Source: Methanococcoides orientis (lineage in GTDB: Archaea > Halobacteriota > Methanosarcinia > Methanosarcinales > Methanosarcinaceae). Taken from it: a stretch of DNA of 64,000 bases. The notes beneath the pieces are model-generated. The model was not told where the DNA came from. It did not search any database and saw only the letters and a list, made by a program, of their open reading frames with translations. The stretch is taken from assembly GCF_021184045.1 (NCBI RefSeq), contig NZ_CP073710.1:2304685-2368684 (forward strand), in the 5' to 3' direction. The position numbers and the translations under genes were made by a program. This document shows, one piece after another, positions 1 through 8,753 of the stretch (position 1 is the stretch's first letter; the number at the start of each line of letters is the position of its first letter).

Positions 1-711
1 GGTAACTATACCACCATTACTATGGAAAAATACCTATCCTCAGACTCTGTGCTACCTGAGCGTTTTGTCTTGATGCGTCATGATATAGATGAATGGCCCA
101 AAACCGCACTGAAAACCGCACGTATAGAATAGGAACTTGGGATTCACGCAAGTTACTATTTCAGAACCCGTAACAACGTGTTTGATCCTGAGATCATACA
201 AGAGCTTGAAAAGATGGGGCATGAGATTGGATACCATTATGAAGTTTTGAGCACTGCAAAAGGTAACTATGAAAAAGCCATCAAATTGTTCGAGGGTGAT
301 GTGAATAGATTCAGAGAGATCTGTAACCTTAAAACAATTTGTATGCATGGAAAGCCTCTGTCAAAATATGATAATCGAGACCTATGGGATGTCTATGATT
401 TCAAGGATTTTGGAATTCTTGGAGAGGCGTATTTGTCTGCCGGAGATGATCTCAATTATTTTAATGATACGGGACGGGGCTGGAACTCAAAGAACAACTT
501 AAGAGATTTTATTCCTGGCAAAACAGAACAGTTTTTTGCTGATACAACCGATGATCTTATTGAATTGATCGAGAAGGGTAAGGTCAATACTTTTTATATT
601 TCAACGCATCCGGACCGCTGGACTTCAAATATTTTTAGCTGGGCTTTGTTCTGGTTACAGGATCTTGCATCAAATTCGGGGAAGATGATTTTGAGGGTGG
701 TGAGGAAATAA
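1..711 (+). CDS. NodB-like polysaccharide deacetylase family protein, 5' partial, with internal in-frame TAG
   Basis: The frame is already open at base 1 and runs to TAA at 709-711, broken only by TAG at 130-132. Residues before the TAG contain RHDIDEW and those after it contain HASYYFR, HEIGYHYE and STHPDRW, the pattern of NodB-type deacetylases that use an Asp and His metal site. No other stop or frameshift is visible in either part, so the break is a single codon. The TAG sits in a context (E-x-ELGI) where relatives usually carry a charged residue such as Lys or Arg. Because this organism encodes tRNA-Pyl, the codon may be read as pyrrolysine; otherwise the gene is a fresh pseudogene whose second half could start at GTG 178. 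It leads a polysaccharide gene run and is followed 9 bases later by a FemAB-like gene. Family call is fairly sure; substrate unknown. Confidence 0.7.
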
Positions 712-719
712 TCGAAATT

Positions 720-1733
720 GTGACTAAGGTTGAAGAGAACGAGTGGAAATCGTTTTTGGATAAATATGGTGATTCGACAATCTATCATACTCCTGAATGG
801 AGGCTGCTTTTACAAAGGACATTTAATTATAAGTCTAATTATATTTTTGCGAAAGACGATTGTGGGGAAATTGTTGGATTCTTACCTTTGTTTTACATTA
901 ACAGCAAATTAACTGGAAATAGATTATGTTCTGTTCCCTTTTCTCATATATGTAGTCCCATAGGCAATAAGGAAGTATTCAATTGTTTAATAGATGAAAC
1001 TGTTAGTATCTTTGACAGTTCTGATGCTAAATTTATTGAAATTCGGGACCATGTTGACTCGAATAATTTTGTAAGCCAAAATTCATTCTCAACGTATATC
1101 TTAGATGTATCTAAAAATCGTGATGAGTTATGGGCGAACATGTCGAGATCTACTAGACATAATATTAATAAATCAAAAAAAAAGGGTACAAGTGTACGTG
1201 TCACAAGAAACTATGAAGATTTAAAACAATTCTATGAACTAAATTGCATAACAAAAAGAAAAATTGGAGTTCCCTGCCATCCATGGAAATTTTTTAAAAA
1301 TTTATTTGACATTTTCAAAGAAAATGTTTCTTTGTATGTTGTAGAATATGATGGGGAAATAATTGCGGGGGGTATTCGAGACTTTTATCACGATACTGTT
1401 TCCGCAAAATACGCTGCTTCAAATCCTAAATTTACTAAATTATATCCATATAATGCTTTAAATTGGAAGTGTATTGAAGATGCATCTAATAATGGATACA
1501 AGTATTACGATCTTGGAAGAGTTTCCTACGACAATAAAGGATTAATATTTTTTAAACAAAGATGGGGCGCCGTTGAAAAAAGAATATTCTATTCTTTTTA
1601 TCCAAAAAACCCTATGTCTTTGACTGAAAACAGAGACAATTTGAAATATAAAATCGGGACAAACGTGATTAAAAAGATTCCTATGCCAATTTATCAAAAA
1701 CTTAGCAATGAAGTATTTGGAAATTTTGGGTGA
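720..1733 (+). CDS. FemAB-like/GNAT acyltransferase-fold protein
   Basis: This 337-residue protein has the look of the FemAB/Acetyltransf_6 family, which transfers aminoacyl or acyl groups to cell-surface precursors or exopolysaccharide. Supporting features are the early STIYHTPEW segment, the central region around residues 125-240 rich in basic residues (SRSTRHNINKSKKK), and the C-terminal YYDLGRVSYDNKGLIFFKQ stretch where these proteins have a GNAT-like beta strand and a conserved FK(Q/R)xWG. The start is GTG at 720, preceded by a GGTGAGG site inside the end of the upstream gene. It overlaps no neighbour but is packed with the deacetylase before it and the DUF354 gene 4 bases after its TGA. 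It probably modifies a surface glycan or its lipid-linked precursor in the cytoplasm. The family is likely; the acceptor is unknown. Confidence 0.65.
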   Translation: MTKVEENEWKSFLDKYGDSTIYHTPEWRLLLQRTFNYKSNYIFAKDDCGEIVGFLPLFYINSKLTGNRLCSVPFSHICSPIGNKEVFNCLIDETVSIFDSSDAKFIEIRDHVDSNNFVSQNSFSTYILDVSKNRDELWANMSRSTRHNINKSKKKGTSVRVTRNYEDLKQFYELNCITKRKIGVPCHPWKFFKNLFDIFKENVSLYVVEYDGEIIAGGIRDFYHDTVSAKYAASNPKFTKLYPYNALNWKCIEDASNNGYKYYDLGRVSYDNKGLIFFKQRWGAVEKRIFYSFYPKNPMSLTENRDNLKYKIGTNVIKKIPMPIYQKLSNEVFGNFG

Positions 1734-1737
1734 TATC

Positions 1738-2760
1738 ATGAGAATTATTGTTGAAATGGGACATCCTGCACATGTTCATCATTTTAAGAACATGATATGG
1801 GAATTAGAAAAAAAGGGTCATCATATCAAGATATGTGCTACTGATAAGGAAGTTACACTTGATCTATTAGATGCATATGGGTTTAATTACAGTGTTTTGG
1901 GGGTAAATAGTGGATCGGGACTTATAGGTAAAATCCCTCTTTTGATTGAATCAGAACTTAAGATGTTCAAAATAGCTAAAAAATTTAAACCCGACCTGTT
2001 TATCTCTAAAGGTTCCCCGGTTTCCGCTCATATAAGCAGCCTTTTCCGTAAACCTTCTATCTCCTCTAACGACACTGAGCACTCAACATTTGTTGATTCG
2101 ATAGTATTTCCTTTTATGGATACAATATTGACGCCCGCTTGTTTCAAAAGAGATCTTGGCAAAAAACAAATCCGATATGATGGTTATCATGAATTGGCAT
2201 ATCTGCATCCAAAATATTTCACACCTAGCCCTGAAGTGTTGAACGAATTGGGTCTAAGTGAAGATGATACTTTTATTATTTTACGTCTTGTTTCGTGGGC
2301 TGCCAGCCATGATATTGGTCATCACGGTATACAAAACAAACTTAAATTTGTTAAAGAGCTTGAAAAGTATGGGCGCGTGCTAATCACCTCCGAAGGTCAG
2401 TTAGGTCCTGAATTTGAAAAGTATAAGATCAAAGTTTCTCCAGAGAAATTGCATGATCTGCTGTATTATGCTACTCTGTATGTTGGGGACGGTGGTACAA
2501 CTGCAGCTGAAAGTGCTGTATTGGGTACTCCATCGATTTACGTTTCTTCCCTTGTGGGAACAATGGGCAATTTTATAGAATTGGAAGAAAAATATGGTTT
2601 GATGTTTAGTTATAGTGATTCAAAGACAGCTCTTGAAAAATCAATAGAATTGATTAAAAATCCACATGTTAAGACTGAATGGGGTGAGAAACGGGAACAA
2701 ATGTTAAAAGATAAAATTGATGTTACTGCTTTTATGGTGGGTTTTGTGATTGGACATTAA
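1738..2760 (+). CDS. DUF354 family protein (GT-B/UDP-GlcNAc 2-epimerase-like fold)
   Basis: The 340-residue product matches the DUF354 family found in archaeal surface-glycan clusters, which is related in fold to UDP-GlcNAc 2-epimerases and GT-B glycosyltransferases. Visible hallmarks are the N-terminal MGHPAHVHHFKN, an ISKGSP motif near residue 100 and the C-terminal GDGGTTAAESAVLGTPS nucleotide-sugar site. An ATG 30 bases earlier, at 1708, lies inside the previous gene; I chose 1738 because MRIIVEMGHPAH is the family's normal N-terminus and it starts 4 bases after the upstream TGA. The C-terminus (DVTAFMVGFVIGH) looks slightly short for the family. It likely acts on nucleotide-sugar or lipid-linked intermediates in the cytoplasm together with the flanking glycan genes. 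The exact reaction is not established for this family. Confidence 0.7.
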   Translation: MRIIVEMGHPAHVHHFKNMIWELEKKGHHIKICATDKEVTLDLLDAYGFNYSVLGVNSGSGLIGKIPLLIESELKMFKIAKKFKPDLFISKGSPVSAHISSLFRKPSISSNDTEHSTFVDSIVFPFMDTILTPACFKRDLGKKQIRYDGYHELAYLHPKYFTPSPEVLNELGLSEDDTFIILRLVSWAASHDIGHHGIQNKLKFVKELEKYGRVLITSEGQLGPEFEKYKIKVSPEKLHDLLYYATLYVGDGGTTAAESAVLGTPSIYVSSLVGTMGNFIELEEKYGLMFSYSDSKTALEKSIELIKNPHVKTEWGEKREQMLKDKIDVTAFMVGFVIGH

Positions 2761-2797
2761 AAAATTCGAGTTTAAATCATGGGGACGGTGGTAATAT

Positions 2798-3844
2798 TTG
2801 TTAGATATCTACAGTATTCTAAAGGGCAATTCAGAAATATGGGACCAATTCTCTAAAAAAGAAGAATATTCTCCGATAATGTTGGATGCTCGTGAACGAT
2901 TTAGCTATTCAAATACTATATATAAAGATGTATTTAATCCAAATGTTTCAGAATATTCTGTTCAAAATGGTTTTCAAGTAGAATATCCTGATAACAAACG
3001 TTTTGCTGTTTGTTTAACCCATGATATTGATGAGATATATCCACCATTAAAACACACTATTTTATCTTCAGCTTATTGTTTAAAAAATTTAAATTTGGGT
3101 GAACTAAAAAGACAAACTTTCTGGAAAATAAAGGATAGAAGGCAATCTCCATACATCAATTTCAGAAGAATTATGGATTTGGAAGACAAATACGATGCAA
3201 AATCATCTTTTTATTTCATTGCTACGGAAAAAGATCCGATCCGATTCCGATACAATGTTGAAGATGTCGAAAATGAATTAGCTTTTATTTCGGATAACGG
3301 ATGGGAGGTTGGTCTGCATGGTGGGTATTACTCATATAATGATCTTGATGAAATTTTGAAAGAAAAACAGCGGATTGAGTCTGTTTTAGGTAAAAATATC
3401 ATCGGGTATAGAAACCATTATCTTAGGTTTAAAACTCCCGATTCTTGGGAATTACTCTCAAAAGCTGGTTTTAAGTATGATACAACTTTTGGATATACTG
3501 ATATGGTTGGTTTTCGTAATGGTATGTGTCATCCATTCAAACCTTATAACCGGAATGAGAACAAAGGAATAGCTATCCTGGAAATTCCTTTAGTGGTAAT
3601 GGATGGTACGTTATTTGATGTTGCTAATTCTTTTGAAGATGCATGGGGATGTGTTAAACAACTGATCGACATTGTTGAAAAATACAACGGTGTTATTACA
3701 TTACTGTGGCATAACAATGCATTTAATTGCTCCTTTAGAACAAATTGGAGTAATTTATATGAGAAAATCTTGAAGTATTGTTATGAAAAAGGTGCTTGGA
3801 TGGCAAGTGGGGAAGAGATTTGTGAATGGTGGAATAATTTATAA
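2798..3844 (+). CDS. NodB-like polysaccharide deacetylase family protein (cassette copy 1)
   Basis: The 348-residue protein carries the deacetylase landmarks THDIDEI (metal-binding Asp), GWEVGLHGGYYSY (metal-binding His), YRNHYLRFK and LLWHNN near the C-terminus. It starts at TTG 2798 after a GGGGACGGTGG ribosome site. It is clearly paralogous to the minus-strand gene at 14975-16021: both begin with a helix containing W-D-x-F-x-K-x-EEY, share EYPD-x-K-x-FAVCLTHDID and end in a CYEK-x-AWM-x-SG-x-EICEW tail. In both places the next gene is an ATP-grasp gene starting TTGAAAATCGA, although here that partner is only a fragment. Expected role: removing acetyl groups from a surface polysaccharide or its precursor. 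No signal peptide is visible, so it probably works in the cytoplasm on an intermediate. Paralogy is certain; substrate unknown. Confidence 0.75.
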   Translation: MLDIYSILKGNSEIWDQFSKKEEYSPIMLDARERFSYSNTIYKDVFNPNVSEYSVQNGFQVEYPDNKRFAVCLTHDIDEIYPPLKHTILSSAYCLKNLNLGELKRQTFWKIKDRRQSPYINFRRIMDLEDKYDAKSSFYFIATEKDPIRFRYNVEDVENELAFISDNGWEVGLHGGYYSYNDLDEILKEKQRIESVLGKNIIGYRNHYLRFKTPDSWELLSKAGFKYDTTFGYTDMVGFRNGMCHPFKPYNRNENKGIAILEIPLVVMDGTLFDVANSFEDAWGCVKQLIDIVEKYNGVITLLWHNNAFNCSFRTNWSNLYEKILKYCYEKGAWMASGEEICEWWNNL

Positions 3845-3893
3845 TCACAAAATATCAATTTATTATTATATCTTGAATTGGGGAGAAGAATCT

Positions 3894-4224
3894 TTGAAAA
3901 TCGATAACTGTGCTCTAGCTTTGGGAGGATATATCAATGGATATTCAATAATTCAGGAATTGCATGGAATGGGTGTAAAGTTTCATGATCCTGATGCAAA
4001 ATCCATTAAGGCAAAGGTTGGAGGTCTCTGTTCTGAAGAGAGAATAGAAGATGAATTGAAAGATAGGGGGGCGTGGTGTGTTTGTTATTGATCATGATGA
4101 ATTTTGGAAATTAGATTCTGATGGTTTTATGAATGGTATTTCAGCATCGGTTGTGATTGGTCGTAAGACTATGCTTTCAAAATTAACAGATATTGTATTT
4201 GCTGCAATTGGAAAAGGGTTTTGA
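3894..4224 (+). pseudogene. Chimeric relic: ATP-grasp N-terminus joined to a nucleotide-sugar dehydrogenase C-terminus
   Basis: From TTG 3894 the first 28 or so codons (KIDNCALALGGYINGYSIIQ and onward) match the start of the intact ATP-grasp gene at 13757-14935. The similarity then ends and the next residues (KFHDPDAK) resemble the C-terminal domain of UDP-ManNAc/UDP-glucose dehydrogenases. That frame stops at 4089-4091, but after a frame change the stretch from 4081 to TGA 4222-4224 reads VIDHDEFWKLD, VVIGRK and FAAIGKG, corresponding to the DHDEF, VVIDGRN and YYGIGRG landmarks of WecC-type dehydrogenases. The piece therefore looks like a deletion junction that removed most of two genes and has since frameshifted. 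The dehydrogenase identification rests on short motifs, so it is likely but not certain. No function is expected. Confidence 0.6.
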
Positions 4225-4225
4225 T

Positions 4226-5554
4226 ATGTTCTCTAAACAAATATTTGTCCTTGTACATCAACTTGGAGATAGGAGTTTCTATCCAAATTATAAAAAACTG
4301 CTCAACTCCCAGTGGAAAACTTATTCTGAACAAAAAGAAGATCAGGAAAAACAATTGAGGCATATGATCAGTTTTGCCTATAGTAATATTCCTTATTATC
4401 GTAAGCTTTTCAATTCTTTAAAGCTTGACCCTTCAGATATAACGGGACTTGCTGATCTTGAAAAACTCCCCATATTAACAAAAGATATTATCAAAGAGAA
4501 CTGGGAAGACTTCAAACCAGTGGGTCTGGATCAAATGAAATATTATGTCAATTCAACAGGTGGATCAACTGGCACTCCTTTCAAATATCGGTTACTAAAG
4601 TATGATCGCTTTCTTTCTGGTGCAATGCTGTATCGAGGATGGGGATATGCGGGGTATGAGCTTGGAGACAAGATGGTATTCCTGGCGGGCTCATCATTGG
4701 ATGTCGGATCAAAATCTGTTATACTTACAAAGGCTCATGAGGTTTCAAGAAACCTCCGGAAACTGTCTTCTTTTGATATGGGTAGTGGGGAGATGCAGAA
4801 GTACGCCGATGTAATGAATTCTTTTAGACCTCGATATCTGCGTGGATATGCCTCATCCATCAATTTATTTGCCAGCTATATCATGGAAAATGATGTCGAG
4901 ATACTATCTCCTTCAAGTGTATTCACAACAGCAGAGAAATTATTGCCAAATATGAGGGCGAACATAGAAGATGCTTTTGATTGCGATGTTTATGATGCCT
5001 ACGGTCTGAATGATGGTGGCGTGGGTGCTTACGAGTGTTCAGAGCATAATGGACTCCATATAGATACGGAAAGAAGCATCATGGAGATTATCGATGATAA
5101 TGGCTCCCAGATGGAAGACGGAGTTGGAAGTATTCTGGCTACTAGTTTGCATAATTATGCTATGCCTTTCATAAGGTATGATACAGGAGATATGGGTCAC
5201 ATTATTGAAGATCAGTGTGGATGTGGAAGGAAATCGAAGCTATTAAAGGAAGTAATTGGAAGGCAACAGGAGATGTTACAGACTCCTGAAGGAAAGTTTG
5301 TTCATGCAAGTTTTTTTAATTATATTTTTAAATATATTGATGGAGCGAGAGAATATCAAGTAATCCAGACCACTTTGGAAAAACTTGTAATTAAAATTGT
5401 TCCACATCATAATTTTGATAAAAAGCAGTTGGACATAATCACTTCATTTATTCATAATAAATCTCCTTTCTGGAATGTGGAGTTTGAAATTGTTGATTCG
5501 ATTGAAAGAACAAAAGCCGGGAAATACAAATTTGTTATTAGTGAGTTGAAATAA
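4226..5554 (+). CDS. CapK/phenylacetate-CoA ligase-like adenylate-forming protein
   Basis: This 442-residue protein belongs to the CapK/PaaK-like adenylate-forming proteins that sit in capsule and surface-glycan loci. Landmarks are HMISFAYSNIPYYRKLF near the N-terminus, the STGGSTGTPFK phosphate-binding loop near residue 113, YDAYGLNDGG in the middle and RYDTGDMGH near residue 320, followed by a small C-terminal domain. An in-frame ATG exists 33 bases upstream, but ATG 4226 follows an AAAAGGG site and lies 1 base after the stop of the relic dehydrogenase, so I use it. Its stop TAA overlaps the next start as TAATG, which suggests translational coupling to the glycosyltransferase. Role in surface-polymer synthesis is inferred from family and location; the acid substrate is unknown. 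Confidence 0.7.
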   Translation: MFSKQIFVLVHQLGDRSFYPNYKKLLNSQWKTYSEQKEDQEKQLRHMISFAYSNIPYYRKLFNSLKLDPSDITGLADLEKLPILTKDIIKENWEDFKPVGLDQMKYYVNSTGGSTGTPFKYRLLKYDRFLSGAMLYRGWGYAGYELGDKMVFLAGSSLDVGSKSVILTKAHEVSRNLRKLSSFDMGSGEMQKYADVMNSFRPRYLRGYASSINLFASYIMENDVEILSPSSVFTTAEKLLPNMRANIEDAFDCDVYDAYGLNDGGVGAYECSEHNGLHIDTERSIMEIIDDNGSQMEDGVGSILATSLHNYAMPFIRYDTGDMGHIIEDQCGCGRKSKLLKEVIGRQQEMLQTPEGKFVHASFFNYIFKYIDGAREYQVIQTTLEKLVIKIVPHHNFDKKQLDIITSFIHNKSPFWNVEFEIVDSIERTKAGKYKFVISELK

Positions 5555-6723
5555 TGACTATGAGAAATTTGTTGGTGATAACTAATAATTTTCCGGATAG
5601 TATGGACACGTATATTAGAGATGTATTTGTAAAGGAACAGCTAAAGTATATTAGAAAATCATTTGATACTGTTTATGTCATTTCTCCCGTTGCTTATGGT
5701 CTGGACTATCTAAGAAAGACACAGTATGAGGACTACTCTTTTGATAACGTACATGTATTTTTCCCTAAATATTTTAATTTCCCCCTCTTCTATAAGTATG
5801 GCAGAGAGTTTTGGGTAAAACTTGAAGCACATGCAATTTCTAAGTTATTGAAAAAACAAAATATCAAGTTTGATATAATTCATGCTCACTTTACTTGGCC
5901 TTCTGGTGCAGTTGCAGTAGAATTAAAGAAAAAGTTGGGGGTGCCTGTAGTTATTACAGAGCATACATCTACTACATTTCAGAAAGCGATAGATCGAAAA
6001 GATCCAATATTTATTCATTCATGGCAAATGTCTGATGCAATAATACGTGTTAGGAAGAGTGATATTTCTCTTATGGGGGATGTAGGAATCAATTTAGAGA
6101 AAGTACACCATGTCCCCAATGGCTATGATCAAAAGAAGTTTTATCCTTTAGATAAACAGCTATGTAGGGAAAAACTTGGTTTGCCAAGAGACAAAAAAAT
6201 CATTCTTTATGTTGGAAGTTTATACGGTGATGTGAAAGGTCATTTTTATTTGATAGAAGCTATGGAAAAAATTGTCTCCAAAAAGGATGATGTGTTCTGC
6301 TATATTGTGGGTGATGGTATACTTAGGAAGAAATTAGAGAGGCAAATTTCATCATCCAATTTGCAAAAGCATGTAACAATAGTGGGTAGTAAACCACACC
6401 ATGAAGTACCTCTTTGGATGAATGCTTGTGATGTATTTGTGTTGCCAAGCTTGAATGAAGGTAATCCAACAGTTCTAGTTGAATGTTTAAGCTGTGGTAA
6501 ACCATTTGTAGGAACACGTGTTGGTGGTGTTCCCGAAATTATAACCTCTGATGATTTTGGATTTCTGGTTAAACCGGGCAATTCCTTGGATCTGGCTGAA
6601 AAGATAAATTTATCCTTAGATATAAATTGGAATGAAGATAAAATTGTTAATCATGCAGAACGCTATAGTTGGGAAGTCATAACAGAGCAGATTTTGGATA
6701 TTTATATGGATCTTCAAATATAA
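5554..6723 (+). CDS. GT4-family glycosyltransferase
   Basis: This 389-residue GT-B glycosyltransferase shows an N-terminal acceptor domain with DIIHAHFTWPSG and HTSTTF, and a C-terminal donor domain with VPNGYD, LYVGSLYGDVKGH and the GT4 signature EGNPTVLVECLSCGKP with Glu residues for nucleotide-sugar binding. A second ATG lies two codons in (5560). Its start overlaps the previous stop (TAATG). It probably adds one sugar to a lipid-linked oligosaccharide on the cytoplasmic face of the membrane. After its TAA there is a 116-base gap with AT-rich sequence and a short tandem ATATCTTAA repeat (around 6802-6819) before the next gene, which may be a promoter. Family is certain; sugar specificity cannot be read. 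Confidence 0.85.
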   Translation: MTMRNLLVITNNFPDSMDTYIRDVFVKEQLKYIRKSFDTVYVISPVAYGLDYLRKTQYEDYSFDNVHVFFPKYFNFPLFYKYGREFWVKLEAHAISKLLKKQNIKFDIIHAHFTWPSGAVAVELKKKLGVPVVITEHTSTTFQKAIDRKDPIFIHSWQMSDAIIRVRKSDISLMGDVGINLEKVHHVPNGYDQKKFYPLDKQLCREKLGLPRDKKIILYVGSLYGDVKGHFYLIEAMEKIVSKKDDVFCYIVGDGILRKKLERQISSSNLQKHVTIVGSKPHHEVPLWMNACDVFVLPSLNEGNPTVLVECLSCGKPFVGTRVGGVPEIITSDDFGFLVKPGNSLDLAEKINLSLDINWNEDKIVNHAERYSWEVITEQILDIYMDLQI

Positions 6724-6839
6724 TCTCTTCTCTCTTAGTGTAAATTAATATACTTCTTATTACAATTTATAATTAAGAAAGATCAACCAGACACAATTGA
6801 AATATCTTAAATATCTTAACTTTGGGGTAGTGGGTATCT

Positions 6840-8753
6840 ATGAATTTATTACAATCAATGTCAAACTGGGACAAAAGTTTAGTTGAAAAATTTGCTCTCA
6901 TCTTTCCGTATTTGATACTTTGTGTTATTTTGATTGGTTACATTGCTGCTTTTTATATTGGAAGGCCTGATTTTGCTATTAGGGGTTGTGTTATAGGAAT
7001 TCCCGGTATAATTGCAGCAATAGTTCTAACTAAAATGCATGGAAGTGGGATCAAAACGGCAAGTCTCAATTTTGCTATGGATTTTGATCAAAAACGTTTA
7101 TCGATGATTTTCTTTATTCTATATGCTTTGAGTTCAGTCATTGTAATTACATCGTCAATCAGACCTTGGTACTATTTCGTAACTATATCGCTACTTTATA
7201 CTATAATTCTTTTTCAAATATTCTCTAAAACAGTCAATCAAAATCTAGTTTTATCAGAGATAATTTTATGTATGATAAATTTAGTTTACAGTCTTACTTT
7301 AAAGAATAATTTGTATTTTGGTGGCACTGATATATTAGGTCATCTTTTCATGTCTCAAGTAACCTATTTGTCCGGGCACACTATTCCTGAATCTCTGAGT
7401 CTTGGTTATGCTAATTTTCCTTTATTTCATATTTTGATGGCACAGGCTTCATATTTGCTAAATTTAGATATAACGACTTCTTATTTTTTAATTAGTCCTC
7501 CAATATTCACAATTTCAGTTATTTTTTTGTTTTACATTTTTTTAAATACTACTAAAAACATCAAATTATCTTTACTTTCAGTTGTTCTATTTTCAACTCT
7601 GAGTACAGTAGTTTATTATGAAATGTATGTGGTTACCAGAGTCGTAGCATTTATCGCATTTTTAGTACTTATGTATTTAATCTATAAAAATTCAGAAAAA
7701 AAGAATCCTAATTTCAAAATTTTAGGCATATTGTTCACTCTTTTTATAGTACTTGTTCATCAAGTATCAACACCTCAAATAATCGCTATAATGATATTAT
7801 TTTTAGTGTCTGAACTTATATTAACTCATTTCACGGGCTTGAATAGTAAATTCTACAATAACAATTACATTTTGTTATTAATTGTGACGTTCTTAGGATA
7901 TTGGTTTTATGTTGCAGATTCGTTTACTACTATGTTACTTAGCACCAGGGAGGCTTCATTATCATCCGAATCAATTGCGATAAAAGAGACAGTTCAGGTT
8001 GGAAATGAGTGGATATTCATTGCAAATAATGTTGATACAATGATTCTCGCTCTTTTTGTTTTTATTGGGATTGGAGCAACTTTATGGAAATATGGTAAGA
8101 AATACTCTGCAGTTTTTGTTTTAGTATCTTTATTTGCTTTACCATTGTATTTGCCAAATCCGTTGCAAACTCTTTGGCAAACAATGATTCTTTTTAGATT
8201 TGATCGATTTATGCTACTTGTAAGTCCATTTATAGCTTTTTCGATGGCTTCTGGTTTTTTCTTTTGTTACAAATTATTAATAATAAAAAATAGGAAGGTC
8301 ATATCTGCCTTTTTAATAGTTACAATGCTTTTTTCGGGATTTGTATATTCTTCTTTAATAGATGGTAGTCCAGAATATGAAGGTACTATTAGTAGTAGAC
8401 CTTATTTCTTTTCAGATGAGCTAATAGGCTTTAATTTTGTTTCCGATTTTGTTCCGAATGATTCAACCCTATATTCAGATCGTGCCACTTCTCGATTTTT
8501 CCCCCCTAAAGTTAGTGAATTTGACGATTTTGGGATTAAGCATTATAGAATTAAAAAATTCGATGTTTTAAACTTCAGTCTCAAAAATGGCTATTTTATT
8601 TTGAGAAATAAAGCTTTAGATAGGGGGATAGTATTTGACTCGATGGTCATTAATGATGATAATATATTAGAATGGGAGGGATTAAATTCAAATTTAAAGA
8701 TTAACAATAAAATTTATTCAAATTCAGCGATTGATATTTATGAGGCAGCATAA
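6840..8753 (+). CDS. Polytopic membrane protein of surface-glycan cluster (possible GT-C or polymerase type)
   Basis: The 637-residue protein is almost entirely hydrophobic up to about residue 505, with roughly a dozen or more membrane spans, then has a soluble tail of about 130 residues. A loop after residue 155 reads YFGGTDILGH, an acidic loop near the start of a large multi-span region as in GT-C enzymes, and HQVSTPQ lies in a later loop. It does not carry a motif that lets me name a family. Position between two glycosyltransferases and its size suggest an O-antigen-type polymerase, a lipid-sugar-dependent glycosyltransferase or similar. Its TAA overlaps the next ATG (TAATG), pointing to coupled expression with the glycosyltransferase at 8753. 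Membrane location is certain; function is a guess from context. Confidence 0.55.
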   Translation: MNLLQSMSNWDKSLVEKFALIFPYLILCVILIGYIAAFYIGRPDFAIRGCVIGIPGIIAAIVLTKMHGSGIKTASLNFAMDFDQKRLSMIFFILYALSSVIVITSSIRPWYYFVTISLLYTIILFQIFSKTVNQNLVLSEIILCMINLVYSLTLKNNLYFGGTDILGHLFMSQVTYLSGHTIPESLSLGYANFPLFHILMAQASYLLNLDITTSYFLISPPIFTISVIFLFYIFLNTTKNIKLSLLSVVLFSTLSTVVYYEMYVVTRVVAFIAFLVLMYLIYKNSEKKNPNFKILGILFTLFIVLVHQVSTPQIIAIMILFLVSELILTHFTGLNSKFYNNNYILLLIVTFLGYWFYVADSFTTMLLSTREASLSSESIAIKETVQVGNEWIFIANNVDTMILALFVFIGIGATLWKYGKKYSAVFVLVSLFALPLYLPNPLQTLWQTMILFRFDRFMLLVSPFIAFSMASGFFFCYKLLIIKNRKVISAFLIVTMLFSGFVYSSLIDGSPEYEGTISSRPYFFSDELIGFNFVSDFVPNDSTLYSDRATSRFFPPKVSEFDDFGIKHYRIKKFDVLNFSLKNGYFILRNKALDRGIVFDSMVINDDNILEWEGLNSNLKINNKIYSNSAIDIYEAA

